DNA of 64,000 nucleotides, from positions 24,385-88,384 of the forward strand of contig PGXB01000031.1 of the NCBI GenBank assembly GCA_002838945.1, given 5' to 3'. Under the pieces are notes generated by a model. The model was not told the DNA's origin, ran no database searches, and saw only the letters and a program-made list of their open reading frames with translations. This document shows, piece after piece, positions 45,046 through 55,098 of the stretch. The position numbers and the translations under genes were made by a program. The stretch comes from a candidate division Zixibacteria bacterium HGW-Zixibacteria-1 (GTDB lineage Bacteria > Zixibacteria > MSB-5A5 > GN15 > PGXB01). Numbering within the stretch: position 1 is the first letter of the stretch; each line of letters opens with the position of its first letter.

Positions 45046-46074
45046 GTGAGCCGGGAACGAATTGTATCGGGAGAAATTATATCGCCGGAAGAAGAATCTT
45101 TTATTCTTTCACTGCGGCCCAAGAAGCTTGACGAATATATCGGCCAGAAAAAACTCAAGGAAAAACTCCGCGTTTCGGTCGAAGCCGCCAGAAAGCGGGG
45201 AGAAGCCTGCGAGCACACCTTATTCTATGGGCCGCCCGGTCTGGGAAAGACAACGCTGGCATATATTATTGCCAACGAAATGGGCAGCAGCCTGGTGGCG
45301 ACCTCGGGACCTTCACTCAGCCGGACCGGCGATTTGATGGGGATACTCACTAATCTTAAGGAGGGGGATGTCTTATTTATCGACGAGATCCACCGCCTGT
45401 CTCCGGCCATCGAGGAGTTCATATATCCGGCTATGGAGGATTTCAAGGTTGATTTCGTGGTCGATAAAGGCGCATTCGCAAAAGTAATCAATATCCCCCT
45501 GAAAAGATTTACTCTGATCGGCGCCACGACGCGGGCGGGGCTGCTCTCGCCGCCGTTGCGCGACCGTTTCGGCTTATACCACCATATTGATTTTTACCCA
45601 CCCGAAGAATTGAAAGAGATTGTCATCCGTTCGGCAAAATTGCTTGAGGTTTCCATCGATGATGACTCGGCGCTCGAAATCGCCCGCCGGTCGCGCGGGA
45701 CCCCGCGCGTGGCTAATCGACTGTTGCGGCGCGTTCGGGATTTTGTGCAGGTCAAAGGGGATGGCAAAATAACAGTCGAACTGGCTCGCAAGGCGCTTGA
45801 TGCCGAAGGTATCGATTCGATCGGGCTGGATAATCTTGACCGAAAATTCCTGAAGGTAATTATCGAATATTACAAGGGCGGGCCGGTTGGCATTGAGGCG
45901 CTCGGGGCCACTCTCAGCGAAGAACTGGATACCCTGGTCGATGTTGTCGAGCCATTTCTGCTTAAAATCGGTTTTCTCCAGCGCACTAAACGGGGCCGCA
46001 TGGTATCGAGCGAGGCGGTCAAACATCTCGGCCTGAAAATCGATAAATCGGATCAGCAGAAGCTGTTTGAATAG
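45046..46074 (+). CDS. ruvB: Holliday junction ATP-dependent helicase RuvB
   Basis: The AAA+ motor for branch migration. Walker A is GPPGLGKTT (62-70), Walker B VLFIDEIHRLSP (about 108-119), the arginine finger region LRDRFGLYHH at about 170, and the winged-helix domain at about 255-335 (IEALGATLSEELDTLVDVVE and FLQRTKRGRMVS). Length 342 is standard. The start is a GTG at 45046, with AAGGGG about 8 bases upstream; it lies 3 bases after ruvA. Confidence 0.96.
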   Translation: MSRERIVSGEIISPEEESFILSLRPKKLDEYIGQKKLKEKLRVSVEAARKRGEACEHTLFYGPPGLGKTTLAYIIANEMGSSLVATSGPSLSRTGDLMGILTNLKEGDVLFIDEIHRLSPAIEEFIYPAMEDFKVDFVVDKGAFAKVINIPLKRFTLIGATTRAGLLSPPLRDRFGLYHHIDFYPPEELKEIVIRSAKLLEVSIDDDSALEIARRSRGTPRVANRLLRRVRDFVQVKGDGKITVELARKALDAEGIDSIGLDNLDRKFLKVIIEYYKGGPVGIEALGATLSEELDTLVDVVEPFLLKIGFLQRTKRGRMVSSEAVKHLGLKIDKSDQQKLFE

Positions 46075-46140
46075 CGATAATCATTTCTATTTACATCGCA
46101 TATATTGCATATAATCCCGGCATTCAGCTAAAAAACTGCT

Positions 46141-46168
46141 TTGATAAAATGAGTAAATTTTGTATATT
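46141..46168 (+). promoter_or_regulatory. Putative sigma-70 promoter of the M14 carboxypeptidase gene
   Basis: TTGATA (46141-46146) and TATATT (46163-46168) with 16-base spacing. Transcription would start near 46175, giving a leader of about 57 bases to the ATG at 46232. Confidence 0.5.
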
Positions 46169-46231
46169 ATTCATGGTTTGAAAGTCATACCCATATACTA
46201 ATAGAAATATTTACCTTCCCGGGAGGACATC

Positions 46232-49102
46232 ATGGTTGGGAAAAAGATTTCACTATTTGTAATCATTTTATCGGTTTTGCTCATGGTCCAAACGGCTGTT
46301 TCTGCGGACAAGTATATCCAGGCCAAAATCATTTTTGAAACGCCGGATCAGATACTTCTGATCCGAGGTCTCCATCTGGATATTGTCTGGCAGGGTGATC
46401 ATTCTGTCGATATCGTGACCGATGCCGACGAAATCGCCGATTTGCAGAAACTTGGATTGAAAGTCGAGATCGTGCATGAGGATTTAAGCGAATTTTATCG
46501 TTCGCGTTTTGCTGACAAGGATTATACCGGATACTTGTCATTATCTTCGATCGAATCGGAACTGATGTTTCTTAAAATTCTTTATCCTGATTTGATTACC
46601 GACAAGATCAGCATCGGAACGACTTATGAAGGCCGGAACATTTATGCGGTGAAAGTTTCGGACAATCCTGATGTCGATGAAGATGAACCGGAAATTTTAT
46701 ACGCCGGGGCGATCCACGCCCGCGAAGGTATCACACCGCTGATTATTCTGGATTTCATTACGCATCTCCTGGAGAATTACGGCACCGATCCCGAGGCGAC
46801 TTACCTTGTCGATAACCGCGAGATGTGGTTCGTGGCGGTTATTAATCCTGATGGATATGCCTATAACGACTGGAACACTCCGGGCGGCGGTGGGATGTGG
46901 CGGAAGAACCGCTTTAACAATGGGGATGGGACATTCGGAATCGATCTTAATCGTAATTATGGATATATGTGGGGGTATGATGACGAGGGTTCATCCCCAT
47001 ATACCGATGATCCGCTGTATCGCGGCAGCGGGCCTTTTTCGGAGCTTGAAACCCAGGCCATGCGTGATTTTATCAGCGCACATGAGTTCGTGGTCACGTT
47101 GTATTATCATTCTTATTCGAACCTTCTTCTCTGGCCGTGGAGTTATGAGCGCGGTCTTTATACGCCGGATGAGAATATTTACTATGCCATGGGTGAGGAA
47201 ATCAAGGCGATTAACGGATATACGCCGGGGCCGGGGTGGATTCTCTATACGACCAACGGCGACAGCGATGACTGGGGTTATGGCGAGCAGACGATCAAGA
47301 ACAAGAACCTTTCAATGACGGTAGAGGTCGGCGGTTATGATGACGGATTCTGGCCGGAGACGAGCCGGATCCCGGCACTTCTGACGGAAAACCTGCCCTT
47401 CAATTATTATCTGGCCAATGCGGTCGGTAATATTCAGGGCGTGATGGCTCCCGACGCGCCGCTGCTGACGGTGCCCGATTCGGTCGATGTGCTTACTCCC
47501 TATGAGATTAACTGGTCGCATGCCGATACCAATAACCCGGCCGTGAAATATGAACTGTGCGAGATGACAAACCTTACCAAGGTTACCGATGCCGCCGAAA
47601 ATTTCGGAAACTGGGTCAACAACGGATTCGTGCCTGAATCATATACTTATCACTCGGGCTACAAGAGTTTCTGGTCAGGCGACCCCAGTACGACGGAAAG
47701 ATATATACAGACCGTTACACCATATACTGTCAAGCCGGACGACACCCTGAAATTCTGGGCCTATTATGAAATACAAAATAACTTTGATTTTGCCTATGTC
47801 GAGATATCGACCGACGGCGTCCATTTCATCCCAGTTGACGGCAACCTGAGTACCGATATTGATCCCTGGTGGCATAATCGCGGGCATGGGATAAGCGGCG
47901 TGTCCGGAGGCGCTTCCTGGCCGCCGGAATGGGTTGAAGGGTTGTATCCTCTGACCGACTATGAAGGTGAAAATGTCTATGTCAGGTTCTCCTACAAAGA
48001 TAACAGTCTGTACTATGCCTGGTACGGTATTTTTATAGATGATATATATCCGGTCATGCATTTCGAAACGATCAGCGTGCTTTCATCGAACATCACCGAT
48101 ACATCGTACGCTATCGGCGGTAAAGCCGAGGATTTCTATTATTACAAAGCGCGCGCGATGGACGCCGATGACCAATGGGGCGCCTTCTCGGAAATGCAGA
48201 AGGTCACGGTCGGCAACCCGCCCGAATTCTTCTGCGGTGATGCCAACGGCGACAGTTATGTGACCGTTATGGATGCGGTTTTCCTGATGCAATATATCCT
48301 TTTGAATGGTCCCGCCCCGGAGTTTTTGGGACAGGGTGATGTCGACGGTTGCGGCAGTATCAATGTCTCGGATGTGGTTTATCTCATGGATGCCTTTCTG
48401 AACGGCGGGCCGGGGCCGTGCGAGATGACCGGTGATTGCGTCCTGCCGACCGGAGGCAACAGTGTCAGCTTGGGATGTCCGATGACGGTAGCTATTCCTT
48501 CGGTGGATGATACGGTATCGATCCCGATTTATATTACCAACGACGTTGCGATAACCGGATTTTCGCTGGGATTCAGTTATAGTTCAGATGACATTGAAAT
48601 TATCTCGGTCGATATGACGGGGACCATTGCGCCTGAAGATCCGAGCTATCGGATCGATGTCGCCGGAAAGCAGGTGCACATTGGTTATGCCGAAGTTACG
48701 AATGAAATACCGGCGCAATCCGGCGGTTTGCTGGCCAGGCTTAAGGTCCGGATTCCGGCCGGGATCACCGAACAGACCATTGATTTCGATTCTGTTTTTG
48801 TCGCGCCCGCAGGGAATTTCATTTTTTCGGCGATGGGCGGGGGAACTATTTATCCCGGCTATACCGATTGCGGAACGGCCGATTTAAGCCTTATCAATTT
48901 TGTCTGCGGCGATGCCAACGGATCATTGTCAATAAATATACTTGATGTGACATACCTGATCAACTATCTGTATAAGGGCGGCCCGGAGCCCGATCCGCTT
49001 CCGGCGGGTGACGCCAACGGAAACGGCGCCATCAATATACTGGATGCGACATATCTTATCAGTTATTTGTATAAAGGCGGCCCGGCGCCACTGTGCCCGT
49101 AA
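46232..49102 (+). CDS. Secreted M14 zinc carboxypeptidase with two dockerin modules
   Basis: An exported metallocarboxypeptidase of 956 residues. A signal peptide ends near residue 25 (AVSA). The M14 domain (about 100-400) has zinc ligands His162 and Glu165 (IHARE), His293 (LYYHSYSN) and the catalytic Glu365 (MTVEVGG). A beta-rich region (about 430-610) resembles a MAM-like or immune-inhibitor-type sandwich. A first dockerin follows at about 667-730 (GDANGDSYVTVMDAV, GDVDGCGSINVSDVV), then a cohesin-like domain (about 745-885) and a second dockerin (893-955). A strong terminator follows. It shares the tail type of the subtilisin at 2245, suggesting a common surface or matrix address. Confidence 0.9.
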   Translation: MVGKKISLFVIILSVLLMVQTAVSADKYIQAKIIFETPDQILLIRGLHLDIVWQGDHSVDIVTDADEIADLQKLGLKVEIVHEDLSEFYRSRFADKDYTGYLSLSSIESELMFLKILYPDLITDKISIGTTYEGRNIYAVKVSDNPDVDEDEPEILYAGAIHAREGITPLIILDFITHLLENYGTDPEATYLVDNREMWFVAVINPDGYAYNDWNTPGGGGMWRKNRFNNGDGTFGIDLNRNYGYMWGYDDEGSSPYTDDPLYRGSGPFSELETQAMRDFISAHEFVVTLYYHSYSNLLLWPWSYERGLYTPDENIYYAMGEEIKAINGYTPGPGWILYTTNGDSDDWGYGEQTIKNKNLSMTVEVGGYDDGFWPETSRIPALLTENLPFNYYLANAVGNIQGVMAPDAPLLTVPDSVDVLTPYEINWSHADTNNPAVKYELCEMTNLTKVTDAAENFGNWVNNGFVPESYTYHSGYKSFWSGDPSTTERYIQTVTPYTVKPDDTLKFWAYYEIQNNFDFAYVEISTDGVHFIPVDGNLSTDIDPWWHNRGHGISGVSGGASWPPEWVEGLYPLTDYEGENVYVRFSYKDNSLYYAWYGIFIDDIYPVMHFETISVLSSNITDTSYAIGGKAEDFYYYKARAMDADDQWGAFSEMQKVTVGNPPEFFCGDANGDSYVTVMDAVFLMQYILLNGPAPEFLGQGDVDGCGSINVSDVVYLMDAFLNGGPGPCEMTGDCVLPTGGNSVSLGCPMTVAIPSVDDTVSIPIYITNDVAITGFSLGFSYSSDDIEIISVDMTGTIAPEDPSYRIDVAGKQVHIGYAEVTNEIPAQSGGLLARLKVRIPAGITEQTIDFDSVFVAPAGNFIFSAMGGGTIYPGYTDCGTADLSLINFVCGDANGSLSINILDVTYLINYLYKGGPEPDPLPAGDANGNGAINILDATYLISYLYKGGPAPLCP

Positions 49103-49111
49103 AGATTAAAA

Positions 49112-49143
49112 AAGAGCGGGAGCTAATCGGCTCCCGCTTTATT
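49112..49143. terminator. Bidirectional terminator
   Basis: An 8-bp GCGGGAGC/GCTCCCGC stem is flanked by A and T runs, between the M14 carboxypeptidase and a convergent envelope protein gene. Confidence 0.85.
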
Positions 49144-49179
49144 TTGAGATAACATTCGAATAATTTTGATCATTGCATA

Positions 49180-49743
49180 TTAAAACACGATCCCGCCCCG
49201 CCACATGAGCCTGGGACTGGTCGTGACACTATAGGTGCCGTCACCACCCGAAGGCGCCGACATCCATCCGATATCACAAAGCAATCCCAGACGCTCATCA
49301 AACATGAAAAGCATCTCGGCAAAAATCTGAAAAGTGAAATATCGTGTTTCATCAAGAAGAAGAACTTTGTTGACCATCCCATACCCAAATGCAATCGCAG
49401 GACGGAAAAATAATCTTTGATCAGAATTACCCAGTTTTGCCTTTAAGACCAGGCTCAGGTCGAGGAATTGACTGTTCTCCACCCTGACGTCAAAACTACC
49501 GATATCCGCCGCAAATCCACCGTAAAATTTTCCATAAACCGGCAAATCAAGAAAGGCGCCGAAGATGGTGCCGGATTCCGCCGAATAGCGATGATTATCA
49601 ATCCTGATGTCGGCTTCGCCGCAAAGCCCGACTTTGATTCCGAATACAGATTTACTTTTGGGGACATTATCTGCATGACAGGATGCTGTCAGAAAAAATA
49701 ACATGAAAAGATAAATGAAAAAGCGACCCACCTTAAAAGACAT
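49180..49743 (-). CDS. Exported beta-barrel-like envelope protein, paralog 2
   Basis: A 187-residue protein with a signal peptide (to about 27, ending FLTASCHADN, possibly lipidated at the Cys) and alternating-pattern strands that fit a small outer-membrane barrel. It is similar in layout to the next gene upstream: FGIKVGLCGEADIRIDNHRY aligns with FNLKVGHYGAGTMKINDREY, and FTFQIFAEMLFMFDERLG with LTFQIFNEVVVVFDGKVG. I choose the ATG at 49743 because GGGAGG lies just upstream. Function unknown. Confidence 0.7.
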   Translation of the reverse strand: MSFKVGRFFIYLFMLFFLTASCHADNVPKSKSVFGIKVGLCGEADIRIDNHRYSAESGTIFGAFLDLPVYGKFYGGFAADIGSFDVRVENSQFLDLSLVLKAKLGNSDQRLFFRPAIAFGYGMVNKVLLLDETRYFTFQIFAEMLFMFDERLGLLCDIGWMSAPSGGDGTYSVTTSPRLMWRGGIVF

Positions 49744-49783
49744 GATCTGCCTCCCATATTTTGAAAGATTGATTAACAGCAAT

Positions 49784-50353
49784 TTATATCGACAGGCCAA
49801 ATCGAATCAACAAAAACGGCCCGCCGGAAATATCATTTTTATCGTTGCCGCCAGAAAGCGCCCAGAATAGACCCACATCCCAGAGCATACCGACTTTGCC
49901 ATCGAACACCACCACCACTTCGTTGAAAATCTGAAATGTCAAATATGTAGTGTTGTCCACCCATGCAATTTCATTAAGCATCGCATGCCCGATTACGGCC
50001 GCCGGCCGGATAAGCAGGCTTCCATTATTCACGGAAAATCGTTTTTTCAAAATCAAACCGACATTTAGAAGATATTCAGATTCGTGCCACATTTTGATTT
50101 GAGCAGCATCGACGGCAACTCCCAGGTAAAAATCGCCGGATACGGGGAAATCCACGCTACTGCCGAAACATAATCCGTCATCGGTTTCATATTCCCGGTC
50201 ATTTATTTTCATCGTCCCGGCGCCATAATGCCCTACTTTCAAGTTGAAAGTTCCCCTGTAACCTGTGCTGTCATTCGCAAATATGTCGGACGTAAAAACG
50301 GTTGTCATTAAAACTAGAGTCACCACAAAGGACAGACGCAAGAACATGCGCAT
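49784..50353 (-). CDS. Exported beta-barrel-like envelope protein, paralog 1
   Basis: A 189-residue exported protein: signal peptide to about residue 26 (SDIFAND), then amphipathic strands. It is a tandem paralog of the gene just downstream (41 bases), which suggests duplication and perhaps a shared transcript. GAGGGAGG precedes the ATG at 50353; the ATG at 50389 further upstream would run through that site. The C-terminus ends in aromatic/hydrophobic FLLIRFGLSI, compatible with an outer-membrane insertion signal. Function unknown. Confidence 0.7.
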   Translation of the reverse strand: MRMFLRLSFVVTLVLMTTVFTSDIFANDSTGYRGTFNLKVGHYGAGTMKINDREYETDDGLCFGSSVDFPVSGDFYLGVAVDAAQIKMWHESEYLLNVGLILKKRFSVNNGSLLIRPAAVIGHAMLNEIAWVDNTTYLTFQIFNEVVVVFDGKVGMLWDVGLFWALSGGNDKNDISGGPFLLIRFGLSI

Positions 50354-50524
50354 AATACCTCCCTCGACAGTGTATAATGAAAGATTCAAATAAATGTAGT
50401 ATGCCTAATCCAATATGTCAATATCTTTTATTTGAACGTGACAATAACTGTCATGAGCATAATGCGGCCATGTTTTGAATTAGATTTTATTTTCTGTTGA
50501 CAGGGCTGTGTAATGACGAATTTT

Positions 50525-51415
50525 TTATCTTAATATACCCGAAATATATTTCACGGCGATGAACAGCATCGCCGCGGCCAGGATCACTTTGATGACCCGT
50601 GCTGAGATATATTTCTGTATGCGCGCCCCGACATACATCCCGGCCGCGCCGCCGATTCCGAACATCCCGCCCAGCAGCCAGTCGGGGGAAATGGCCAGAC
50701 CGGTATCTCCATAGAACCGGGCAATGATGGCATAGAAAGCAACTCCGGCCACCGAGGTTATGAAAGTGCCGAGCAGGGCCGCCCCGGCCACCGTGTAAAC
50801 CGGCAGTCCGAAGACAGCGATCAGAAACGGGGCGATAATGGCGCCGCCGCCGATGCCGTAAGTGCCGCCGACAATACCGACCACAAAACTCAGAGCCAGC
50901 AGGCCCATGGTCGAGGCCTTATATGGTTCGCCGTTGAATTCATAGCCGATGCATTTGAGATTGCTTTCAATGGGCGTCACTTCGAATTTACCACCGGCTG
51001 ATGCCCTGGCGGTTTTCTTTTTTATGAAGTCAATCACCAGCCTGATCGCGATGTATAACAGCACCAGTCCGGCGAAAACTTTGAAGGCACGCGGGTCGGG
51101 GAGATACTTGATGCGGATAATGGCGCCCAGGAAGACTCCCGGCAGGGTCCCGATGATTATGGTCCAGGTCAGCGGCCAGACCATGCGCTTTTCATGCCAG
51201 TAACTATAAACTCCGCTGGGAATGGCAACGATGTTGAACACGAGATTGGTCGGGCTGACAGCCGGCCCGGTGAAACCGAGAATACTGACCTGGAAGGGAA
51301 GAATCAAGAAAGCGCCGGAGACACCGCCCATTGAAGTAAGGGTCGAAATGCCGAAGGCCACCAGCATGGGCAGCCACCAGTATGTTTCGACGCCGCTGAT
51401 CGGAAATTCCATCAT
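50525..51415 (-). CDS. TSUP (TauE/SafE) family permease
   Basis: A 296-residue membrane protein of the TSUP family, which moves sulfite, sulfonates or other small anions. About eight hydrophobic helices are seen, with the two half-repeats marked by STLTSMGGVSGAFLILP and VGIVGGTYGIGGGAIIAPFL. A soluble insert (about 125-165) separates the halves. Substrate cannot be told. It is transcribed in the same direction as the EamA gene upstream (26 bases), possibly as one unit. Confidence 0.87.
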   Translation of the reverse strand: MMEFPISGVETYWWLPMLVAFGISTLTSMGGVSGAFLILPFQVSILGFTGPAVSPTNLVFNIVAIPSGVYSYWHEKRMVWPLTWTIIIGTLPGVFLGAIIRIKYLPDPRAFKVFAGLVLLYIAIRLVIDFIKKKTARASAGGKFEVTPIESNLKCIGYEFNGEPYKASTMGLLALSFVVGIVGGTYGIGGGAIIAPFLIAVFGLPVYTVAGAALLGTFITSVAGVAFYAIIARFYGDTGLAISPDWLLGGMFGIGGAAGMYVGARIQKYISARVIKVILAAAMLFIAVKYISGILR

Positions 51416-51441
51416 AAGCAGATAATAAATAAAATGATGAG

Positions 51442-52332
51442 TTATTCCGGTATAATAATTTTATCTTTTTTTCTTCTCTTCAGGACCACGAAAATGCCGG
51501 ACAGAATCAAAATGCCGCCAATCAGGGTCCACCAGCCTGGAATCTGGTCAAAGAAAAATATTGCCAGGACGGTGGCGCCGATCGGCTCGCCCAGGACGGT
51601 GGTCGCCACGATATGTGCCTGAACGAATTTCAGAAGCCAGTTATAAAGCGAGTGCCCGACCACGGTCGGGATCAGGGCCAGCAGGAAAAATATGAACCAG
51701 GTCCGCGCCGGGTAATCGGTCAGGTTGACATGGTAAAAGAGCGCGATAATGACCAAAGTTATCGCGGCGATCGAATAAACCGGGAAGATGTAGCCGAGAT
51801 TATCGAGATTGGCGCGCAGCTTCCGACCGATGAACAGGTAGAGGGCGGCGAAAACGGCCCCGGCCAGCGCCAGAAGGTCGCCGATAATATAGTCTCGGCC
51901 CATGTCAAAATCAGCGCCTGAAATAATAATTATGCCAACCAGCGCGATAAGCATCCCGATAATCGAGCGCGAGGGGATGCGTTCTTTCAGGAGGGATGCT
52001 TCCAGAATCAACACCCAGACCGGCTGGGTGGCGACCAGAATAGCCGAATTGGATATGGTTGTGTAAAAAAGTGAAGTCACCCAGACGGCAAAGTGAAGAC
52101 CCAGAACCACACCGGAAGTAAGAAGAAGAATTTTTTGCCGGCCGGTCAGCGTTTTCATGGCTCTTCTCAGCGCCGGGAAGGCCGGGACCGCCAGTATTAT
52201 CGAGGCAATGGCCATCCGGTAAAAGGCGGTTGGAAGCGGGCCGGCACCGGACAGTTTGATGAGTATTGCGGCCCAGGAGACAGCGAAAGTCGCCACGAAC
52301 AGGGTGGCATATATCGTACCTTGCTTTACCAT
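51442..52332 (-). CDS. EamA/DMT-family transporter
   Basis: A 296-residue inner-membrane protein with ten hydrophobic helices in two EamA repeats (AVSWAAILIKLSGAGPLPTA... and ALIPTVVGHSLYNWLLKFVQ). Such proteins export or import amino acids, purines or other metabolites. A Lys/Arg tail (RRKKDK) lies in the cytoplasm by the positive-inside rule. It is divergent from a second, only distantly similar EamA gene starting at 52456. Confidence 0.88.
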   Translation of the reverse strand: MVKQGTIYATLFVATFAVSWAAILIKLSGAGPLPTAFYRMAIASIILAVPAFPALRRAMKTLTGRQKILLLTSGVVLGLHFAVWVTSLFYTTISNSAILVATQPVWVLILEASLLKERIPSRSIIGMLIALVGIIIISGADFDMGRDYIIGDLLALAGAVFAALYLFIGRKLRANLDNLGYIFPVYSIAAITLVIIALFYHVNLTDYPARTWFIFFLLALIPTVVGHSLYNWLLKFVQAHIVATTVLGEPIGATVLAIFFFDQIPGWWTLIGGILILSGIFVVLKRRKKDKIIIPE

Positions 52333-52455
52333 AAGACTTCCTGTTAATTGACAGGCAATATACGTATGTAAACTTTATATGTCGACATAATTGCTCAACA
52401 GGCCTAAATTATGTCGCAAAGTGAGCACCCTTTTGAAATTTGCTGAAGATATATA

Positions 52456-53340
52456 ATGGTAAATTTTCTTCTGTTGCTGGCAGTAACTTTTTGGGGACTG
52501 TCGTTTGTCGGGACCAAAATAGCCCTGGCGTACCTGACGCCGATTGAAATTGTCACCGCCCGAATGTTCCTGGGTGTCCCGGTTCTGTTTCTTATCATGA
52601 GGTTCAAGCGGATCGCATTTCATTTCGAGAAAGGCGATTATGTGATTATACTGATAGCATCGATGCTGCTTGGTATCCATTTTCTAATTCAGGCGAAAGG
52701 GCTGATCTATACCACCGCCACCAACACCGCCTGGCTGATTGCGACAATTCCAATTTTTATAGCTTTTCTTTCCTATCTGTTTCTAAAGGAAAAGCTGAAT
52801 ATTTTCAAGATAAGCGGGATTGCGGTCGCAACCGTGGGCGTTCTTCTATTAATTTCGAACGGTCATTTTAGCGATTTCGGGTGGATCAGGTCAACCGGAG
52901 ACTGGATCATCCTGGCCAGTTGCGTTACCTGGTCGGTTTATACTATTATCACGCGCAACATTACTCGAAGGGTCAACCCGCTGGCGGTGTCATTGGGTAT
53001 TCTGCTGCCGCCGGCAATAATTTTAATCATATATACTCTGGGGGCAACCCCCCCTACGAAATTTCTGCATCTGCCCTGGCATATCTTTCTGGTTCTGGTA
53101 TTCCTCGGTGTTATTTGTCTCGGGTTGGCGCACTGGCTCTGGCTCGAGGGTTTATCTAGAAAGGGGGCCACCGATGTCGGGGTATTTCTGTATTTTGAGC
53201 CGATTGCGACTACTGTTGCCGCCATCCCGATTTTGGGTGAACAGCTCTCCATTTTTTTAATAATTGGGGCGATATTGATTATTTCCGGTGTTTATATGGT
53301 TCAAAAAAGGCCACTTTCCGTCCCAGTTCGAAAAAAGTAG
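52456..53340 (+). CDS. EamA/DMT-family transporter
   Basis: A 294-residue membrane protein with ten hydrophobic helices in two EamA units; the family marks are LLLAVTFWGLSFVGTKIAL near the start, TATNTAWLIATIPIFIAFLS in the middle and YFEPIATTVAAIPILGEQL near the end. It is divergent from the other EamA gene, with 123 bases between them. The two are not close paralogs by eye, so they may have different substrates. Confidence 0.88.
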   Translation: MVNFLLLLAVTFWGLSFVGTKIALAYLTPIEIVTARMFLGVPVLFLIMRFKRIAFHFEKGDYVIILIASMLLGIHFLIQAKGLIYTTATNTAWLIATIPIFIAFLSYLFLKEKLNIFKISGIAVATVGVLLLISNGHFSDFGWIRSTGDWIILASCVTWSVYTIITRNITRRVNPLAVSLGILLPPAIILIIYTLGATPPTKFLHLPWHIFLVLVFLGVICLGLAHWLWLEGLSRKGATDVGVFLYFEPIATTVAAIPILGEQLSIFLIIGAILIISGVYMVQKRPLSVPVRKK

Positions 53341-53432
53341 CTGTTTTTTCCATAATGGTTTTTTAGTTGCAAAATTATTCCGATAAAATTAAATAGTGGA
53401 AAATCCGCAATAATTTAAAGAGGTGGAAAGCC

Positions 53433-54977
53433 ATGAAAAAGAATATGATCATATTTGGTATTTTGACCCTGGCGCTGGTATTGTCCAATTCAGGCTGGGC
53501 TCAAAGTTCTACGCAACTAAAAGACCTGCAATTATTGATTGATTCGACTTTGCTGGTCGAGGCGCATATTTTTGCTCCGAAGGCATATGAAAAAGCCGAG
53601 GGCAAACTCACCGAGGCCAAACGCGCCATAGAGCTACAAAAGAAACAGGGCAGCGTCGATAATCTTGTCGCTGAATCACGCGAGTATGCCGAGAATGCCC
53701 TGAAAGCCGCTGAAGTCGCCAAGCTGACTCTGGCCGATTATCTTGAGCCGAGGAATCTGGCTAAGAAGGCCAACGCCCCGGTGCTGGTTCCGGAACTGTA
53801 TCAAAAGGCCGAAGCTCAATTCGTAAAAGCGACAACCAGGGTTGAGGATGGCGATGTCAAGGGCGGGCTCAAGGAAGCGGAAAAATCTTCACCCCTTTTC
53901 AGCGAGGCTGAATTACAGGCAATCAAGACCGATATAATGGGCGGAGCGGCGCGATTGGTCGAGAAAGCCGTGACCGATGAAGCGGGCAAGTATGCTTTGT
54001 CCACTCTTGATAGGGCCCGGACCGCGTACACACGCTGCGACAATACCCTCACCAAGGATCGTTATAACCGCAAGGAATCACTGGATGATATTCACGTGGC
54101 CGAATATGAAGCGCGCCACGCCTCAAATATAGCGCAGTCGGTGCGTTCGCTGGAGCGCAACGACCAGGCCTGGGAAAAACTGATGTTGCTCTATGAAATT
54201 GAGATGCAGAAAGTCGGCAAGGAACTGGGGATGGAACGATTGCCTTTTGATAACGGCCCGATGGCCGCCGCCGACAGCCTTAAAGCGGCCGTTGCCAATC
54301 TTAAAAATAAAAGTCAAAAGTTGCAGGAAGCCAACTCGGAAGTATCGAGTAGATTAACCGAGGCCTTCAAGAAACTCGAAATAAGTGTCGAAGGAACCGA
54401 TGCCGTCAAATTATCGGTTCTGCTTGATAAGGCCGTGAATGAAATGCTGGCCGATAAGAGCCGGCTGTCCAGCCAGCTCGATGCCAAAGCGGCCAAACTG
54501 CAGGAACTGGAGTCGTCGCACGAGCAGATGGCGTCGGAACTGGAAAAGCGTCAGGAGCGGGAAGAAAGGCTTAAAAACGCCAGAGCTATCCTGAACCCGA
54601 CCGAAGGAACCGTCATTTTGAATGCGACCGATGATATCGTTCTCAGACTGTTCGGTCTTTCATTCGCCAGCGGTTCCAGCGAGATCACCGAAGCGCATGT
54701 ACCTTTATTGGAAAAAGTGGAGCAGGTCCTGAATATGTTTCCGAATTCCAAACTGATGGTCGAAGGGCACACCGATGATCTCGGTGAGCGCACGACCAAC
54801 ATGCGCCTTTCCGAAAAAAGAGCCTTTGCCATCATGCAGTACTTGCGTGAAGCCATGGGGATTTCCGCGGACAGGATCAGTGCTACAGGATACGGGCCGG
54901 ATAAACCGATCGGTACTAATACAACCAATGAAGGGCGGGCCAAAAACCGACGCATAGACATACTGATATTTCAGTAA
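53433..54977 (+). CDS. OmpA-family protein with DUF4398-like and coiled-coil regions
   Basis: A 514-residue exported protein. A signal peptide ends near residue 23 (SGWAQ). Two helical repeats follow (about 28-115 and 118-240, APKAYEKAEGKLTEAKRAIE and VPELYQKAEAQFVKATTRVE), similar to DUF4398. A long coiled coil runs at about 275-395, and the C-terminal OmpA domain (about 405-514) has the peptidoglycan-binding VEGHTDDLGERTTNMRLSEK. It should span from the outer membrane to the cell wall. An AGAGG Shine-Dalgarno precedes the ATG. Confidence 0.87.
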   Translation: MKKNMIIFGILTLALVLSNSGWAQSSTQLKDLQLLIDSTLLVEAHIFAPKAYEKAEGKLTEAKRAIELQKKQGSVDNLVAESREYAENALKAAEVAKLTLADYLEPRNLAKKANAPVLVPELYQKAEAQFVKATTRVEDGDVKGGLKEAEKSSPLFSEAELQAIKTDIMGGAARLVEKAVTDEAGKYALSTLDRARTAYTRCDNTLTKDRYNRKESLDDIHVAEYEARHASNIAQSVRSLERNDQAWEKLMLLYEIEMQKVGKELGMERLPFDNGPMAAADSLKAAVANLKNKSQKLQEANSEVSSRLTEAFKKLEISVEGTDAVKLSVLLDKAVNEMLADKSRLSSQLDAKAAKLQELESSHEQMASELEKRQEREERLKNARAILNPTEGTVILNATDDIVLRLFGLSFASGSSEITEAHVPLLEKVEQVLNMFPNSKLMVEGHTDDLGERTTNMRLSEKRAFAIMQYLREAMGISADRISATGYGPDKPIGTNTTNEGRAKNRRIDILIFQ

Positions 54978-55098
54978 TTTCATTATTTTCTTGTCTTATG
55001 TTTAGCATGGTTTTATATTTTGTTGAGTAAACAGACCATAATCGGGTTATTATTATCCGGTTTGCCAGGGATTGAGAAAATACCAATAGGAGTTATTT

